NCBI GenBank assembly: GCA_007922195.1
Contig: ML681990.1
Location: 41,996,411 to 42,060,410, forward strand
Source: Podocnemis expansa
Lineage: Eukaryota; Chordata; Testudines; Podocnemididae
Length of the DNA stretch: 64,000 bases
Reading direction: 5' to 3'
Within the stretch, counting starts at the first letter, position 1. Each line of letters opens with the position of its first letter. Under the pieces are notes generated by a model. That model was given only the letters and a program-made list of their open reading frames with translations. It was not told the origin of the DNA and searched no databases. Of the stretch, positions 61,083 to 64,000 are shown one piece after another. The translations under genes were made by a program, and so were the position numbers.

Positions 61083-61598
61083 AGCTCCCCCTCCTCTCAG
61101 GATCTTGAAAAATTCCTTCCTGAACTTGAGAAACATTTCCCAAAAGTCTAACCCAAACAAGTACATTTCCGCAGAAAGTTTTTGTTTCAACAAATTGGCA
61201 TTCTCTGACAAAAGAATTCCAGTCCAGAAGTTGGTTTGTTTTTCAGTGGTAGCCTTTTTTGGAATAACGTGGGAAAGGTTATATATTAATTATCATTTAT
61301 TTTCTTAGAAGAAATAGTTTATAAATTGCTTACATTCATCATCTAAATCAGCTTGTTGTAATTTTTAGAGTAAATGCATTACTAATTAATATATTTTGCA
61401 CTACAAGAATACCCAGAATCTGAACACACTCCAAATCTGGGAGTCTATTGTACTGAGTGCTGCACAAACACATGGCAAACTAGGACACTGCCCATCTTAC
61501 AGTAAAGGCTCTGGCACTGCAAGATGATTCCTGCAAGCAGACACTTGTGCTAGCACAGACCCTTGGCTGGAATAACCAGGAATTACCCTACACAGAAC

Positions 61599-62232
61599 CA
61601 GGGGTTAAAGTAAGCCAGAACACACTGGAATGGTGTTCCGGGCCCCACCATTTTTAGGGAGCAGCACTCCGGGGCCCCCTAAAAATAGAAGAATGCACCA
61701 GAACATAATGTTCTGGTGCATTCCCCCCAGGGCCAGCTCAAGGGGCTGCAGGTGGGAGAAAGCCTGGCCACCACTCCACCCATTTCCTGGCACCTGTGGT
61801 GGCCCCACCCCTACCTGCTAGGCCTAGGCTGCATGCATGGCCCGGAACAAGTCTTGGGCCCATGCCCCATTGTGCAAACTGGCCGGCATCGCAGCTGCAT
61901 CTTCCCTCCCCCTGGCCTAGCCTGGCTCCTCAGCAGTGGCCATGAGTCCCTGCGTACCCCTTCATTGCCCCACTGGATTAAGAGGCCCTGGTTGGGGGGA
62001 GGGTTGGGGACAGTCAAGCAGCCAGTGAGGAAAGGGTGTGGTGGGGTGGGAAGAAGGGATTGGGATGGTGGGCTGGGGAGGACATGGGGAATGAAGAGTC
62101 TGATGGGGGGGTTGGGGGCAGGCATTTGAGGGGGCAGTAGCTGGGGTGGGTGAAGGGGGCCTGGACCTTCATGAAGGGGGCCTGGAAATTTAGGAGAGTT
62201 CCAGGGACCACCAAATTATACTTTAACCACTG
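61599..62232. mobile_element. GC-rich hAT-type non-autonomous element
   Basis: The 634-bp element starts CAGGGGTTAAAGTA and ends TACTTTAACCACTG. It is flanked by CACAGAAC (61591-61598) and CATAGAAC (62233-62240), an 8-bp duplication with one mismatch. The GC-rich interior has no transposase. It is related to 44925-45551. Confidence 0.82.
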
Positions 62233-62605
62233 CATAGAACTCAAGGCAACACTGGGTATTAGGAAAGTTTGCAATCTGATCATAAATCTTACAATTTAAC
62301 ACAGAAAAGCTCCATACAAATTTTGTATCAATGCTTTTGATGTGTTTAATAAAGAAATCACATTAATAAATCATTCTGCTGTATTCTAATGGTGAACCTC
62401 CACAGCTGGTTGTCAAGACTCTTAATTCATAATTTCTAGTTTTTCCCTTTTACTCTCAGAAATTAGCATCTGGATCAGATGTTCATCTGCATGCAGAAGC
62501 TAATTTCTTCCTTACATAGTGCAAGACAAACGGAGTAATCTTGTACATAATAATCCACTATCTGGGAAGCGCTCCTTAACTTCTATTTAACCTATGTCCA
62601 TGTCA

Positions 62606-62788
<183 letters not shown>

Positions 62789-63084
62789 TTAGCTATGTTA
62801 TGAAGAATGCTGCAGCAATTGCAATATATGTCCTAGGAAGTCTAAAATGAAAAGACAACCACAAAATGTAAATGTTACCAATCCTAAAATAACAAACAAT
62901 TAACACAGGAAGATCATTTTTCCTCAGATGGAAAAAACGAGTGTGTGTGGAAATAACTGTAAAACAATTCCATTACTTACCTAATACTTTATTTCTTAAT
63001 TTATTTATTTTTACTATGAGGAAAAACCCTCTATTCTACCTGTTTTATTACAAAAAAATTGAGAATGACATGCAGTTTCTTACT

Positions 63085-63680
63085 TAAATAAGAGCAGCCA
63101 CACTGGGTCAGACCGAGCCCAATATCCTATCCTCTCACAGTGGCCAATGCCAAGTATGTCACAGGGAATGAACAGAACAGGTGATCATCCAGTGATCCAT
63201 CTTGTCACCCATTCCTAGCTTCTGGCAACCAGCAATCCCTGCTTATCTTGGCTAATAGCCATTGGTGGAACTATCCTCCACGAACATACCATATTTTTTA
63301 AATCTAATTACTGTTTTGGCCTTCACAAACACCTCTGGAATGGAGTTCCACAGACTGACTGCAAGTGGTGGTGAAGAAATACTGCCTTCCATTTGCTTTA
63401 AACCCATTTCCTATTAATTACATTTGGTGAGCCCTATTTGTGTTATAAGACTGAGTAAATAACATTTTATTATTTACTTTCTCCATACCAGTCATGATTT
63501 TATAACCCTTTATCACTTCCTCTCCTCAGACACCACTTTTCCAAGCCAAAATTACTAGTCTCACATGGAAGCTTTTTCATACCCCTAATAATTTTGTCCT
63601 TTTCTGTACCTTTTCCAATTCTAGTAGATCTTTTTGTTGAGATGAGTTAACCAGTTTTGCATGCAGTATTTATTATTCCT
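63085..63680 (-). mobile_element. LINE 3' end, CR1/L2 group
   Basis: The block 'agcagccacactgggtcagacc...cagtggccaatgcca...gaatgaacagaacagg' is the minus-strand 3' end of a LINE family common in reptile genomes. Fragments read on the minus strand resemble the ORF2 C-terminus (a TVWNS.PEVFVKAK.-type block, decayed). I place it in the CR1/L2 group from memory of the family. The 5' (right) limit is approximate. Confidence 0.65.
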
Positions 63681-64000
63681 GTAGTTTCAGTGACAGAGCC
63701 CTATATTTTGGAGTTGACCGTCCCAAATCGTCCCCTCAGCAAGAACCCAGGATAAGTCCCTATATAAGTTTATGCAGTTCAGAAGTTCCTTAACAAGAGA
63801 AACCAGGTGATTATGTATCATCTCTTGACCACTTTTTTCCATCCATTTCTGTTGTGCTTTGGGGAATAAACCCATGAAGCAGTACTGATATCACTATAGC
63901 TAGCATCAACTACCTTTCATCAAATGTATAACTGAAATGAATTTGATGCTGAAGAACTGAGCGACAGTGCTGACTTCACTGTTTTAATTGTGTCTACTTT

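Overview
This window is vertebrate nuclear DNA. It is AT-rich, has long non-coding stretches and split exons with GT/AG junctions, and is crowded with interspersed repeats. The repeat mix is CR1 LINEs, Penelope-like elements, DIRS and Ty3/gypsy retrotransposons, PIF/Harbinger elements starting GGCTATGTCYACAC, and hAT MITEs. From general knowledge this mix fits a reptile, most likely a turtle. No species can be fixed from the sequence alone, and nothing here is bacterial.

Host gene: the only gene I can support is on the minus strand. Five exons (62622-62769, 48646-48779, 46813-46912, 42779-42955, 41026-41278) join in perfect phase into the C-terminal fibronectin type III plus SPRY/B30.2 region of CMYA5 (myospryn), a muscle costamere/Z-disc scaffold. 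The rest of the gene lies beyond 64000. Its introns carry a solo ERV LTR, Harbinger and hAT MITEs, an LTR-like block and a 2.6 kb CR1 LINE. The region 1-41000 appears to be intergenic, downstream of CMYA5.

Transposon layout: 5986-13990 is a two-gene PIF/Harbinger transposon with TSD ATA. It has a Myb/SANT-like gene on the plus strand and a truncated transposase on the minus strand, meeting tail to tail. A complete Ty3/gypsy retrotransposon (6578-11404) with 186-bp LTRs and a perfect 5-bp TSD sits inside the Myb/SANT exon. Just downstream, 14416-16805 is a Penelope-like element (RT end, Cys motif, GIY-YIG nuclease). It is itself split by a GC-rich insert and a Harbinger MITE, and its 3' terminal sequence matches several short palindromic repeats elsewhere (2332, 22065, 38420). 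From 27790 to about 31700 lies a decayed DIRS ORF1 on the minus strand, split by a CR1 copy and a minisatellite. CR1 copies are at 21468-22745 (minus, split by a Penelope copy), 29279-30171 (minus) and 57062-59640 (plus, with most of the endonuclease and RT). A further LINE end is at 63085-63680.

No autonomous element here looks intact. The gypsy, Harbinger, Penelope, DIRS and CR1 coding regions all carry stops or frameshifts. The most informative feature is the layered nesting, whose order of insertion can be read from the target-site duplications.
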